64,000 nucleotides of DNA, taken from contig JAQXDL010000044.1 in NCBI GenBank assembly GCA_029251375.1, positions 224,681 to 288,680 on the forward strand, given 5' to 3'. Made by a program: the position numbers and the translations under genes. Shown one piece after another: positions 1-8,226 of the stretch. The stretch's first letter is position 1. Each line of letters starts with the position of its first letter. Source of the DNA: Pseudomonadales bacterium (lineage in GTDB: Bacteria; Pseudomonadota; Gammaproteobacteria; Pseudomonadales; Azotimanducaceae). The notes under the pieces are model-generated. The model was not told the DNA's origin, made no database searches, and was given only the letters and a program-made list of their open reading frames with translations.

Positions 1-412
1 TTAGAAAGTACTCCGACATTTGCCAGGCACTGTTGTTACTCATCATCATCATGCCCATGGTTTTCGCCATGTAATATTCACCAAAGCTCATATACAGCGG
101 GACTTGATGGGTTTCATACAGATAACCCGCCTGACCCGTATGATCAGGGTGCATGTGCGTGCAGATAATGCGAGTCACGGGTTTGCCGTTGAGTGCTTGT
201 TCCAGCACTTTGGGCCAGAGGTCACGTGTTTCGTCGCCACGTATGCCTGTATCAACGATAATCCAGCCATCATCTTCTTCGATCAGGTACAGGTTGATGT
301 ACTTGAGAGACATAGGCAGCGGCATCTTTAGCCATTTAACGCCGGGTGCAACTTCCATTGCGGTGCCGAACTCAGGCGGTGCATCGTAGGGGTAGGTCAG
401 TGTCGCAGTCAT
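1..412 (-). CDS. MBL-fold metallo-hydrolase, N-terminal part (runs off the window)
   Basis: The minus strand encodes 137 codons from the ATG at 412-410 to the window edge with no stop, so the C-terminal half is missing. The zinc-binding motif T-H-M-H-P-D-H lies at about residues 85-91 (HxHxDH) and is preceded by a beta-strand pattern ending V-D-T-G at about 53-56, both typical of the metallo-beta-lactamase superfamily. The family covers lactonases, glyoxalase II-like thioesterases and others; substrate cannot be told. Divergent from the DUF1631-like gene at 725. Confidence 0.85.
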   Translation of the reverse strand, partial: MTATLTYPYDAPPEFGTAMEVAPGVKWLKMPLPMSLKYINLYLIEEDDGWIIVDTGIRGDETRDLWPKVLEQALNGKPVTRIICTHMHPDHTGQAGYLYETHQVPLYMSFGEYYMAKTMGMMMMSNNSAWQMSEYFL

Positions 413-724
413 ATGATTCTTATTTGGATAAACGTACTAGCCTAAGGAGCTTTGGGTCGTGTGTAAAGTCGACCCATGTTCTGATTACTTGCTATGCAGC
501 GTCACTTGCCCCCCTAGAGTTGGTGACGAACGGTTGATTGTTCGGTGTTGGCAAGTTGTTTCGAGAATATGACTCGATGCTTATCGAGTGAATTGTAATG
601 TCGATCTTGAAGAAGTGTGACCGAACGCACGGTTTGGAACATTGGTCCCAACCTCTTGTATGAAATTTGTTCACTCGGTGCTTTAATCACTCATCTCAAT
701 CATAGGATTAAGTTAAGTCTCTTG
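413..724. other. Divergent intergenic region with an inverted repeat
   Basis: This 312-bp gap separates two divergently transcribed genes and should hold both promoters. The only structure I see is a perfect inverted repeat, arms ACTCGAT (572-578) and ATCGAGT (583-589) with a 4-base loop, which could be an operator half-site pair or a small hairpin in the leader of the rightward gene. No convincing -35/-10 pair stands out. Confidence 0.4.
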
Positions 725-1360
725 ATGTCAGCTGAATACACAACTGCTCAGATAATCCAACTGCCCCAGGCTAACCGGCAGCGGAACATTCAGGTTGTGC
801 GTCAGGTAAAAGGTGCCGTTGACAATCGAATGAATTACCTTTTCGATGGATTACTTTTGAATGTCGCCGATGCGCTTTTCGAAGAAATGCACGGTATGGA
901 TCAGCACCGCCAAATTGATGAACACTTCAACATTACTCGCGCGCTGAAAGTTCGTGGCGATGTGTACCAAGAAGAATTTCTGACGTTGATGAACCTGTCT
1001 TGGGTGAATCTGATCAAATCAAAGAATTACCAGGCGTTGCCGGATGCACCCTGTGAGGTTGCGCCTACGTTAACGTACTATAGTGAGCGAAATTTAAATC
1101 ACTATAAGATCCTGCTGGAAGAAATTCGTTTACGGTTCACAGCACTGGTTGATACTAACGTTGATTTTCATCCTTTGCTTCCCAATAATTTCTATCTTTG
1201 TTTTTGGCATGCGACCGAAAAACTCGGCATTAACTACAGCGAACGCGTTCTACTTCTGCCACTTTTTAATCGCTTTGCGATGGACCGCTTCGGTCAAGTG
1301 TTATCAATCGCTAATCAAGGTTTAGTCGAGTTCGGCATCAAGATTCATGAGCTCAGCTAA
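725..1360 (+). CDS. DUF1631 N-terminal domain protein (stand-alone)
   Basis: A 211-residue protein if translation starts at the ATG at 725; an upstream in-frame start at 617 would add 36 residues that do not look like the family. It resembles the N-terminal domain of DUF1631 proteins: a segment with D-A-L-F followed by a basic helix, and a C-terminal part (about 160-210) with the pattern P-L-L-P-N and L-L-P-L-F-N-R-F that ends where the family domain normally ends. DUF1631 proteins are usually about 700-800 residues, so the rest is absent here. A complementary C-terminal part lies at 12482-14380. The stop codon overlaps the stop of the opposing gene within the same five bases. Function unknown; the family often sits near PilZ/c-di-GMP genes. 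Confidence 0.65.
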   Translation: MSAEYTTAQIIQLPQANRQRNIQVVRQVKGAVDNRMNYLFDGLLLNVADALFEEMHGMDQHRQIDEHFNITRALKVRGDVYQEEFLTLMNLSWVNLIKSKNYQALPDAPCEVAPTLTYYSERNLNHYKILLEEIRLRFTALVDTNVDFHPLLPNNFYLCFWHATEKLGINYSERVLLLPLFNRFAMDRFGQVLSIANQGLVEFGIKIHELS

Positions 1361-2211
1361 ATATTGACATCCAGCCAGTAGTTATCGCCATCTCGCTTTA
1401 GTAAGCCCGCCGTCGGTGTCGCAAAGTGCGTGCCGATAATCAAAATCTCCGTATCCGCATAGTCCTGCATAAGCTTTTTGCGCGTCTCAATGCCTTGCTC
1501 CGGGTTGTAATCTGCGCTACTTGACCAGTCTAGGTTGGCAATCTGGCAGGGATGGTGAATACAATCGCCTGTGATTAAGGCATGTTGTCCTTCCGATTCA
1601 ATATGCACTGAGACGTGTCCCGGTGTATGACCCAAGGTGGGTTCTAGGTAGATCTCATCTGATATGCGATGGTTGGTTGCAACCAGATCGACCAATCCGG
1701 CGTCAAACACTGGTTTGACGGAATCGCCAATAACATCGCCGTAATCTGTTTCAGTGTTGTCAACCCAATAGTTAAATTCATCTTTGCCCATCAGGTAGCG
1801 CGCATTAGGGAAGGTGGGTATCCATTGCCCGTCAACCAGCATGGTGTTCCAGCCAACGTGGTCGACATGTAAGTGTGTACACAATACCGCGTTGATCTTG
1901 TGGCGGTCATAGCCAGCCTTTTCAAGATCTTCAAGAAAAGGTAGTTGTAGATTGTTCCAAGTGGGTATCGAACGTGGCTTATCGTTACCGATGCAGGTAT
2001 CAACGATGATGGTCTGGGTTGGAGTTTCAAGAATCAGCGCGTGCACACTCATAAGTAAATTACCCTGTTCGTCAGCAAAATGGGGTTGAAGCCATTCGAT
2101 CGGCTGTACGGCTTCCCGACTCGCTTGGGGAAGAATAAACCGAGAGCCGCCTTTGCTTTCCATCTCAATCACGCGGGTAATCTTGACCTTGCCGATTTGC
2201 CACTGGTTCAC
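1357..2211 (-). CDS. MBL-fold metallo-hydrolase (lactonase-like)
   Basis: A 284-residue cytoplasmic enzyme with the full metallo-beta-lactamase signature: H-L-H-V-D-H at 113-118, a later H in L-G-H-T-P-G-H, D in T-G-D-C, and H in G-T-H-F. This set binds two metal ions. Layout and length match the AHL-lactonase/phosphotriesterase-like branch, which hydrolyses lactones or esters; no signal peptide is seen. The substrate is not predictable. Its stop overlaps that of the DUF1631 N-terminal gene, so the two genes converge. Confidence 0.88.
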   Translation of the reverse strand: MNQWQIGKVKITRVIEMESKGGSRFILPQASREAVQPIEWLQPHFADEQGNLLMSVHALILETPTQTIIVDTCIGNDKPRSIPTWNNLQLPFLEDLEKAGYDRHKINAVLCTHLHVDHVGWNTMLVDGQWIPTFPNARYLMGKDEFNYWVDNTETDYGDVIGDSVKPVFDAGLVDLVATNHRISDEIYLEPTLGHTPGHVSVHIESEGQHALITGDCIHHPCQIANLDWSSSADYNPEQGIETRKKLMQDYADTEILIIGTHFATPTAGLLKRDGDNYWLDVNI

Positions 2212-2344
2212 TTTGAACTCCTTTTTCTTATAGGACTAGTACTCAACAGGAATTTGAGCATACCCAAAAAAGCCGATTAATTCCCTGCAGAAGTACGATA
2301 GAATTTACGCAATTTAAACCAAAGCGATAAAAGGATTCTTTGCC

Positions 2345-3499
2345 GTGAGTGATCAGGACCTAGAAGAGATTAGGCAGTCAGTGCGACAGCTTTGTAGTAA
2401 CTATTCGGAAGACTATTGGTTGGAACTCGACCGTAGCCGTGGCTACCCGACCGATTTTGTGAAAGAGCTGACGGACTCAGGTTTTTTAACGGTGCTGATC
2501 CCTGAAGAATATGGTGGATCAGGCTTAGGGGTGCGCGAGGCCTGTGCTGTCATGGAGGAAGTGTGTCGCTCGGGGGCTCATGCGGGCGCTTGCCACGCAC
2601 AGATGTACGTGATGGGTTCTGTGTTACGCCATGGTAGCGACGAGCAGAAGAAATATTACCTGCCAAAGATCGCAGCCGGCGAACTTCGACTGCAAAGTTT
2701 TGGCGTCACCGAGCCCACGACGGGCACCGATACCACCAGCCTCAAAACCATCGCTAAGCGTGATGGCGACAGCTACGTCATAAACGGACAAAAGGTTTGG
2801 ATAAGCCGAATCGAACATACGGACTTAATGGTGCTGTTGGCAAGAACGACACCAAAGTCAGAAGTAAAAAAGAAAACCGACGGACTATCTGCCTTTTTGA
2901 TTGATGTTCAGGCAGCGAGACAAAATGGCCTAACGATTCAACCGATTGAGTCGATGATCAATCATCATTCCTGCGAGCTTTTCTTCGATGACTTAAGGAT
3001 CCCGGCGGATAATCTTCTGGGTGAGGAAGGAAAAGGATTTAAAGTCATTCTTGATGGCATGAATGCAGAACGTATTTTGATTGGTGCTGAATGTGTCGGA
3101 GATGGTCGATACTTTATTGATAAGGCCAGTGCCTATGCGAGTGATCGTACGGTGTTTGATCGACCCATCGGTCAAAATCAGGGGGTGCAATTCCCGATAG
3201 CGCGCTGTTATACAGAGGTCGAGGCGGCGTCCTTGATGGTAGCTAAGGCTGCGGACATGTTTGATAGAGGCGAAGCCTGTGGTGCAGAGGCTAACATGGC
3301 GAAGATGTTAGCGTCAGAAGCTTCTTGGCATGCGGGGGATGTCTGTATGCAGACCTTTGGTGGTTTTGCTTTTGCGAAGGAATACCACATTGAACGGAAG
3401 TTCAGAGAAACACGTTTGTATCAAATAGCGCCGATTTCAACGAACCTAATTCTGAGTTTTGTCGGCGAGCATGTATTGAAAATGCCAAGGTCGTTTTGA
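2345..3499 (+). CDS. Acyl-CoA dehydrogenase family protein (non-canonical C-terminus)
   Basis: A 384-residue FAD-dependent acyl-CoA dehydrogenase, GTG start preceded by AAAAGGA. Domains follow the family order: helical N-domain (1-120), beta-domain with F-G-V-T-E-P-T-T-G-T-D (about 120-130), and C-terminal helical domain with an F-G-G-F motif. Known role: alpha,beta-dehydrogenation of acyl-CoA with electrons to ETF. The segment that usually carries the catalytic glutamate (E-G-T) reads I-A-P-I-S-T here, so the usual base is absent; that is known in some subfamilies with other substrates or bases. Single gene between convergent neighbours. Confidence 0.85.
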   Translation: MSDQDLEEIRQSVRQLCSNYSEDYWLELDRSRGYPTDFVKELTDSGFLTVLIPEEYGGSGLGVREACAVMEEVCRSGAHAGACHAQMYVMGSVLRHGSDEQKKYYLPKIAAGELRLQSFGVTEPTTGTDTTSLKTIAKRDGDSYVINGQKVWISRIEHTDLMVLLARTTPKSEVKKKTDGLSAFLIDVQAARQNGLTIQPIESMINHHSCELFFDDLRIPADNLLGEEGKGFKVILDGMNAERILIGAECVGDGRYFIDKASAYASDRTVFDRPIGQNQGVQFPIARCYTEVEAASLMVAKAADMFDRGEACGAEANMAKMLASEASWHAGDVCMQTFGGFAFAKEYHIERKFRETRLYQIAPISTNLILSFVGEHVLKMPRSF

Positions 3500-3532
3500 C
3501 CTTGGCGGTTTCTCATGTGACTTTATGCGGGA

Positions 3533-4792
3533 CTATTTTTTAGGGTGAACCCGTACCATCAGCTCGGAATAGCCTTTGACGAACGAGGAAAAAATACGTT
3601 CGGGTTCTTGCACAACTTCAATACGCTCGAAGCGTTTCATAATTTCTTCCCAAACTACTCTTAACTGCATTTCCGCCAATCTATTACCCATGCAGCGATG
3701 GATGCCAAAGCCAAAGGACACGTGATGTCGAGCTTTGGCGCGATCTATGATGAAATCGTTAGCGTTTTCGATCACATCATCATCACGATTACCTGAGACA
3801 TACCACATCAACACTCTGTCGCCGGCTTTGATTTTTTTGCCACGAATTTCTGTATCAACGTTGGCGGTGCGGCGCATATAGGCTAAAGGCGTTTGCCAAC
3901 GAATAATTTCAGCCACCATGTTCGGTATCAAGCTTGGGTCGGCGCGCAACTTGTCATACTCAGCGGGGTTTTCATTTAGCGCAAGGACGCCGCCGCTAAT
4001 TGAATTTCGAGTCGTATCGTTACCGCCGACAATGAGTAAGATCAGGTTGCCAAGAAATTCCATCGGATCCATATCGCGGGTTTTTTCGCCGTGGGCGAGC
4101 ATGGATATCAGGTCAGAACCTGGCTCAGCGTTAACGCGCTCATTCCAGAGTTTGGTGAAGTAAGCGAGACATTCAAGTAGTTCTTCTTTGCGCTGTTCTT
4201 CATTCTCGATAATGGTACCGGGTGCTGCGGTTGCAACATCAGACCATCGAGTGAGTTTGCGTCGATCTTCGAAAGGGAAGTCAAACAACGTTGCCAGCAT
4301 CTGTGTTGTCAGTTCGATAGAGACGAGATCAACCCAGTTGAATGTTTCACCGACGGGTAGTGAGTCCAAAATATTGCCGGCCCGTTCTCTGATAGTGCTC
4401 TCTAGTTTAGCGAGGTTAATCGGTTGAACAACCGGACTAACAGTTGCGCGTTGCACATCATGGGTTGGTGGATCCATGGCGATGAACATGCGTGTTTGGA
4501 GTCGATCTTCAGGTGCATTCAATGGCGGGCCAATGGTAATGCCGCCTTCAGATGAAAATATATCGTGATGTTTATCGACGTGCATGATGTCTTCGAACTT
4601 AGTGATGTGCCAGTAGCGGCCGAACTCTTCATCTTCAGAAAAGTGCACGGGGTCTTCAGCTCGTAACCGCTCAAAATAGGCCCACTGTGCATCATGTTGG
4701 AACAGTTTTGCGTCGAGCGGGTTGACGTCTTCTAACGGCATTGAATAGGGGTCTGGTATTTGGACTGTGTCGTCCGCAAGTGCATTGCTCAT
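3533..4792 (-). CDS. Cytochrome P450, CYP153-like alkane hydroxylase
   Basis: A 419-residue soluble P450. The start at 4792 is chosen because GAGGAA lies 7 bases upstream; an upstream in-frame ATG would add 14 residues. I-helix motif G-G-N-D-T-T-R-N at 256-263, ExxR at 295-298, haem-binding F-G-F-G-I-H-R-C-M-G with proximal Cys367. Long stretches (for example S-I-E-L-T-T-x-M-L-A-T-L-F-D-F-P and G-N-x-x-L-L-I-V-G-G-N-D-T-T-R-N-S) agree with what I recall of CYP153A enzymes, which hydroxylate terminal carbons of medium-chain alkanes and fatty acids. CYP153 needs a ferredoxin and reductase; neither is next to it. A terminator for the upstream gdhA lies just before its promoter region. Confidence 0.85.
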   Translation of the reverse strand: MSNALADDTVQIPDPYSMPLEDVNPLDAKLFQHDAQWAYFERLRAEDPVHFSEDEEFGRYWHITKFEDIMHVDKHHDIFSSEGGITIGPPLNAPEDRLQTRMFIAMDPPTHDVQRATVSPVVQPINLAKLESTIRERAGNILDSLPVGETFNWVDLVSIELTTQMLATLFDFPFEDRRKLTRWSDVATAAPGTIIENEEQRKEELLECLAYFTKLWNERVNAEPGSDLISMLAHGEKTRDMDPMEFLGNLILLIVGGNDTTRNSISGGVLALNENPAEYDKLRADPSLIPNMVAEIIRWQTPLAYMRRTANVDTEIRGKKIKAGDRVLMWYVSGNRDDDVIENANDFIIDRAKARHHVSFGFGIHRCMGNRLAEMQLRVVWEEIMKRFERIEVVQEPERIFSSFVKGYSELMVRVHPKK

Positions 4793-4852
4793 GGTATTCC
4801 TCTTCATATCAACTGCGCTGTATAAACTAATCATACACGCAAATAGTAAGCA

Positions 4853-4880
4853 TAAAAAAGGGAAGGCAAGCCTTCCCTTT
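4853..4880 (-). terminator. Rho-independent terminator of gdhA
   Basis: Perfect 11-bp inverted repeat (AAAGGGAAGGC at 4857-4867, its complement at 4870-4880), followed on the minus strand by a run of six T. It lies 105 bases after the gdhA stop and just ahead of the P450 gene, so it separates the two transcription units. Confidence 0.85.
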
Positions 4881-4984
4881 ATTTCTAAACTTGATGAATG
4901 CTGTAAACACCCTTTAGGTTCAGATAGGTCTCACGATTGGCTCGTCGGGTGATTAAAACTCACCCTAATCGCCTGAACATATCG

Positions 4985-6340
4985 CTAAACGACACCAAAA
5001 GCGATCATCGCATCCGCAACCTTTACGAAACCGGCGATATTAGCGCCTTTAACGTAGTCGACGGTGCCATCGGGCTTCTGGCCATACTCAAGACAGCTAT
5101 CGTGGATGCCTTTCATAATATCGCGTAGTTGTTCCTGCAGATCAGCCTCAGACCAGCTTAAACGGGCTGAGTTCTGGCTCATTTCAAGACCGGAAACCGC
5201 AACGCCACCGGCGTTGGATGCTTTTCCTGGTGCATAACAGATACCTGCGTCCTTAAAGATTTTGATACCAGCAAGGTCGGTCGGCATGTTTGCGCCTTCT
5301 GAAACGCCAATGCAACCATTCTTGATCAGTAGGGCAGCATGATCGCCAATTAGCTCGTTTTGTGTCGCACAAGGTAGTGCAAGATCACAAACAACGCTCC
5401 AAGGCTTTTCACCTTCGTGATAGGTCGCGCCCTTATACTCGTTAACATAATCAGAGATAGGTCCGCGACGAACGTTCTTTAATTCCTTGACCCAGTTGAG
5501 CTTGTCTTGGTCAATCCCATCTGGGTCATGGATATAACCTTTCGAGTCGGACAAGGTTAAGACCTTGCCACCAAGATCTATAATTTTTTCAGCTGCGTGA
5601 GTGGCGACATTACCGGAGCCGGAAATGACGGCAGTTTTGCCCAAGATGGTAGTACCACGGTGCTCTAACATGTTCTCTAGGAAGTAAACGGCACCGTAAC
5701 CGGTTGCTTCCGTTCGTACCAAGCTGCCACCGAACTCGAGCCCTTTGCCTGTCAAAATTCCTGTGAACTTGTTCGTTATGCGTTTGTACTGGCCGAACAT
5801 GTAGCCAATTTCACGTGCGCCGACTCCGATATCACCCGCAGGGACGTCTGTGTCTTCCCCTACGTGACGATACAATTCTGTCATAAAAGACTGGCAGAAA
5901 CGCATGATTTCATTGTCAGACTTACCCTTGGGGTTGAAGTTAGAACCGCCTTTACCACCACCCATAGGTAGGCCTGTTAGCGAGTTCTTGAAAGTTTGTT
6001 CGAATGCCAAAAACTTTAAGACGCTTTCTGTCACGCTAGGGTGGAATCGAAGTCCGCCTTTGTAGGGTCCAATTGAGTTGTTGTTCTGTACCCGCCAGCC
6101 TCGCTGAACACGAATGCTGCCGTTGTCATCTTCCCAACAAACGCGAAAGCTGACAACTCTGTCAGGTTCTGCAATTCGCCTAAGGATCTGTGCTTGATGG
6201 TATTTTTCTTTGTCTTCGATGAACTCGAAAATGTCTTCGGCGACTTCTCGAACCGCTTGGATGAACTCGGTCTGATGTGGGTTGCGTCGTTCAACCCCGG
6301 TCATAAAATCTTCTAGGCCTACATGATCAGATACTGCCAT
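4985..6340 (-). CDS. gdhA: NADP-specific glutamate dehydrogenase
   Basis: A 451-residue hexameric-type glutamate dehydrogenase, catalysing 2-oxoglutarate + NH4+ + NADPH to glutamate. The substrate-binding P-M-G-G-G-K-G-G motif carries the catalytic lysine at about 130, the V-P-A-G-D-I motif the catalytic aspartate at about 170, and the Rossmann motif G-S-G-N-V-A lies at about 245. Length matches bacterial NADP-GDH (about 447). It is monocistronic: its own terminator lies downstream and a 280-bp leader upstream. The preceding ATG region has the purine-rich AGGAGACGAAC on the minus strand. Confidence 0.95.
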   Translation of the reverse strand: MAVSDHVGLEDFMTGVERRNPHQTEFIQAVREVAEDIFEFIEDKEKYHQAQILRRIAEPDRVVSFRVCWEDDNGSIRVQRGWRVQNNNSIGPYKGGLRFHPSVTESVLKFLAFEQTFKNSLTGLPMGGGKGGSNFNPKGKSDNEIMRFCQSFMTELYRHVGEDTDVPAGDIGVGAREIGYMFGQYKRITNKFTGILTGKGLEFGGSLVRTEATGYGAVYFLENMLEHRGTTILGKTAVISGSGNVATHAAEKIIDLGGKVLTLSDSKGYIHDPDGIDQDKLNWVKELKNVRRGPISDYVNEYKGATYHEGEKPWSVVCDLALPCATQNELIGDHAALLIKNGCIGVSEGANMPTDLAGIKIFKDAGICYAPGKASNAGGVAVSGLEMSQNSARLSWSEADLQEQLRDIMKGIHDSCLEYGQKPDGTVDYVKGANIAGFVKVADAMIAFGVV

Positions 6341-6619
6341 TGTTCGTCTCCTGTTATTTTAATTCTCGAAAGGCTATTGAAAATAGAGGTAGCCAGTAGT
6401 GACTGCGCAATATTTGTAGGACCAATAGCTTCAATTTTTTAATTTTGCCGTCCGATGGTAGCCCACTTGGCAACGATTACAACGCTAAATGTCAGCTAAT
6501 TTCAATTTCGACTTTTTGCGCCTTACTGGCCGAACTTAGTTGCTGTAATAATTCAATTTGAAATTAATCATATTAAGAGGTTAGTGCAGTGCAGCACCTA
6601 ACGACATAAGCTGGATGCG

Positions 6620-6883
6620 CTAAAATTTCTTTTCGTCCGCGACGTGCTGTTTGTCAGGAAAATCTCGGTACAACAAAAACTTAAAGTTCTTTACTCTAGA
6701 GTTGACTTGACGGTGGAATGATTCAATTGGGTCTTGACAGTTTGAGACGTGCGTAAAAGCCGCGTCGAGTTGCGCTAAGTTATTGAATTCCTTTTGAATA
6801 TGAAACTCGCCTAAACCTTCTATGCCCAACCCCAGTTTGCGACGGGTAATTCTACAGGCATGTAACTCACTATCTGATTCCAA
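6620..6883 (-). pseudogene. DUF6614-like protein with damaged 5' end
   Basis: The 87-residue frame (first usable start TTG at 6883) matches my recollection of the C-terminal two thirds of DUF6614 proteins: R-I-T-R-R-K-L-G-L, F-H-I, L-A-Q-L-D-A-A-F, V-N-S, L-Y-R-D-F-P-D and a terminal E-K-K-F. The family has about 40 more N-terminal residues. Upstream, the same frame reads M-N-H-T-D-I, then TGA at 6922-6920, then a short stretch joining the homologous part. Either a TTG start gives a shortened protein or the gene is broken; I favour a decayed gene. Function of the family is unknown. Confidence 0.55.
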
Positions 6884-6971
6884 TGATCTAGGGTAAGCCT
6901 GACAGGTACACGGCGACGTTCAGATGTCAGTGTGGTTCATGCTGCAGCATCACTGTGACGTTCCCGCGACG

Positions 6972-8174
6972 TTAGATTTGTAACCGGCGTCTGAACCATA
7001 GACCGATCACACAAGCAGCTATGATCAGTACGGTGAAAAAGCTTACAGCGGTCGAGATCGAAGTGATTTCTGCGGCAACCCCGATCACTAAAAACCAGAT
7101 TATTGCGCCTAAGCTATCGCCGAAACCAACAACGGATGTGACTGTTGCTCTTGAGTCGGTACTGATTTTATCCTGCAGTTTACTAGCAAGAATGGTGCTG
7201 GCGAGGCCAAACAAAAAAAAGTACAGCGTAAACAAAGTCGGGATCAGTAAGCCGGTACCTATAAAGATTGGAATCAGACAAGCTGATCCTAAAATCATTA
7301 GCGTAAGTAGATGATCAAACTCAAGGTAATCGAATTCGTCTGCCAAATATTCACCTGCGGCTTCTGCCAAAAACATAGGGACGGCAAGAAAAGCAATCAT
7401 TGATAGAGAAAACCCTTTCTCGTACATGATAGGCGAAACGTATTCATCGACGACACCGTGGGCGACGACGAGGAAGGTCGTGGTGGCTAAAATAAATCGT
7501 ATACTTTTGTTTTGAAAAGATTCGCCAATACCTTCTTTCAAATGTAGGAGGTAATTTTTTTCAGCGATCAATGCATCTTTAGGTGTCTCTTTAATCCAGA
7601 CAACAAAAGGAATCGACGCTAGTAGTGGTATTGCCATACTAACCAGCAACACAAAATCGTAGCCGTAAATAATTAAAATGCCACCAAGAATTTCACCCGA
7701 CATAGCTGACAGTGTTGCGAGGGCGCTAATCCGACCGTAGTGTTTTGTGAAGGATTGCGTATCATCCCACTGCTTTAACAAATCATGAAGCAACGCTTCA
7801 AAGGCGCCGGATCGTAAGCTAGAGCCAAAGCCCCAAAATATGAAGCCCAGTGCGTAGCCGGGAAAGTCCTGCCACAGATACCAAGTGAGGAAACCTGCGG
7901 CCTTGAAAACTCCACTGGCAACTACAATCCATTTACGGGAGTAGCGATCTGCCCAGGCGCCGGAGGGTACCTCAGTGATTAGTCCAACAATTGCCCAGAC
8001 GACAAATAGCAAAGATAACTCGAATGCCGAAACACCATTGGCGCCGAACATAATGGCGTATAGCGGGTAAATGGGAATAATTTCGCGCAATCCGCCTGCG
8101 ATGTAAAAAGCAGCAAGAGTTGTTGATTTGGACGCGACGGATGGGACCCCTTGATTACTATTAATTGTGCTCAT
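6972..8174 (-). CDS. MFS transporter
   Basis: A 400-residue integral membrane protein with about 12 hydrophobic segments and a basic loop after the second/third segment (A-D-R-Y-S-R-K, about residues 80-86), which is the classic major facilitator loop 2-3 motif G-x-x-x-D-R-x-x-R-K. A charged central loop (around 200-215) divides two six-helix halves. It should transport a small solute across the inner membrane; substrate not predictable. The gene is divergent from the acyl-CoA dehydrogenase at 8227 with a 52-base promoter gap. Confidence 0.85.
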   Translation of the reverse strand: MSTINSNQGVPSVASKSTTLAAFYIAGGLREIIPIYPLYAIMFGANGVSAFELSLLFVVWAIVGLITEVPSGAWADRYSRKWIVVASGVFKAAGFLTWYLWQDFPGYALGFIFWGFGSSLRSGAFEALLHDLLKQWDDTQSFTKHYGRISALATLSAMSGEILGGILIIYGYDFVLLVSMAIPLLASIPFVVWIKETPKDALIAEKNYLLHLKEGIGESFQNKSIRFILATTTFLVVAHGVVDEYVSPIMYEKGFSLSMIAFLAVPMFLAEAAGEYLADEFDYLEFDHLLTLMILGSACLIPIFIGTGLLIPTLFTLYFFLFGLASTILASKLQDKISTDSRATVTSVVGFGDSLGAIIWFLVIGVAAEITSISTAVSFFTVLIIAACVIGLWFRRRLQI

Positions 8175-8226
8175 TGCATTCGAGTTTGTTACAGTCTGAA
8201 GCTTTTAAGATCGTGAGGAAAAACAC

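Noticed and set aside
617..724. Upstream start for the DUF1631 N-domain gene
   Set aside because: The extra 36 residues do not look like the family; ATG at 725 is preferred.
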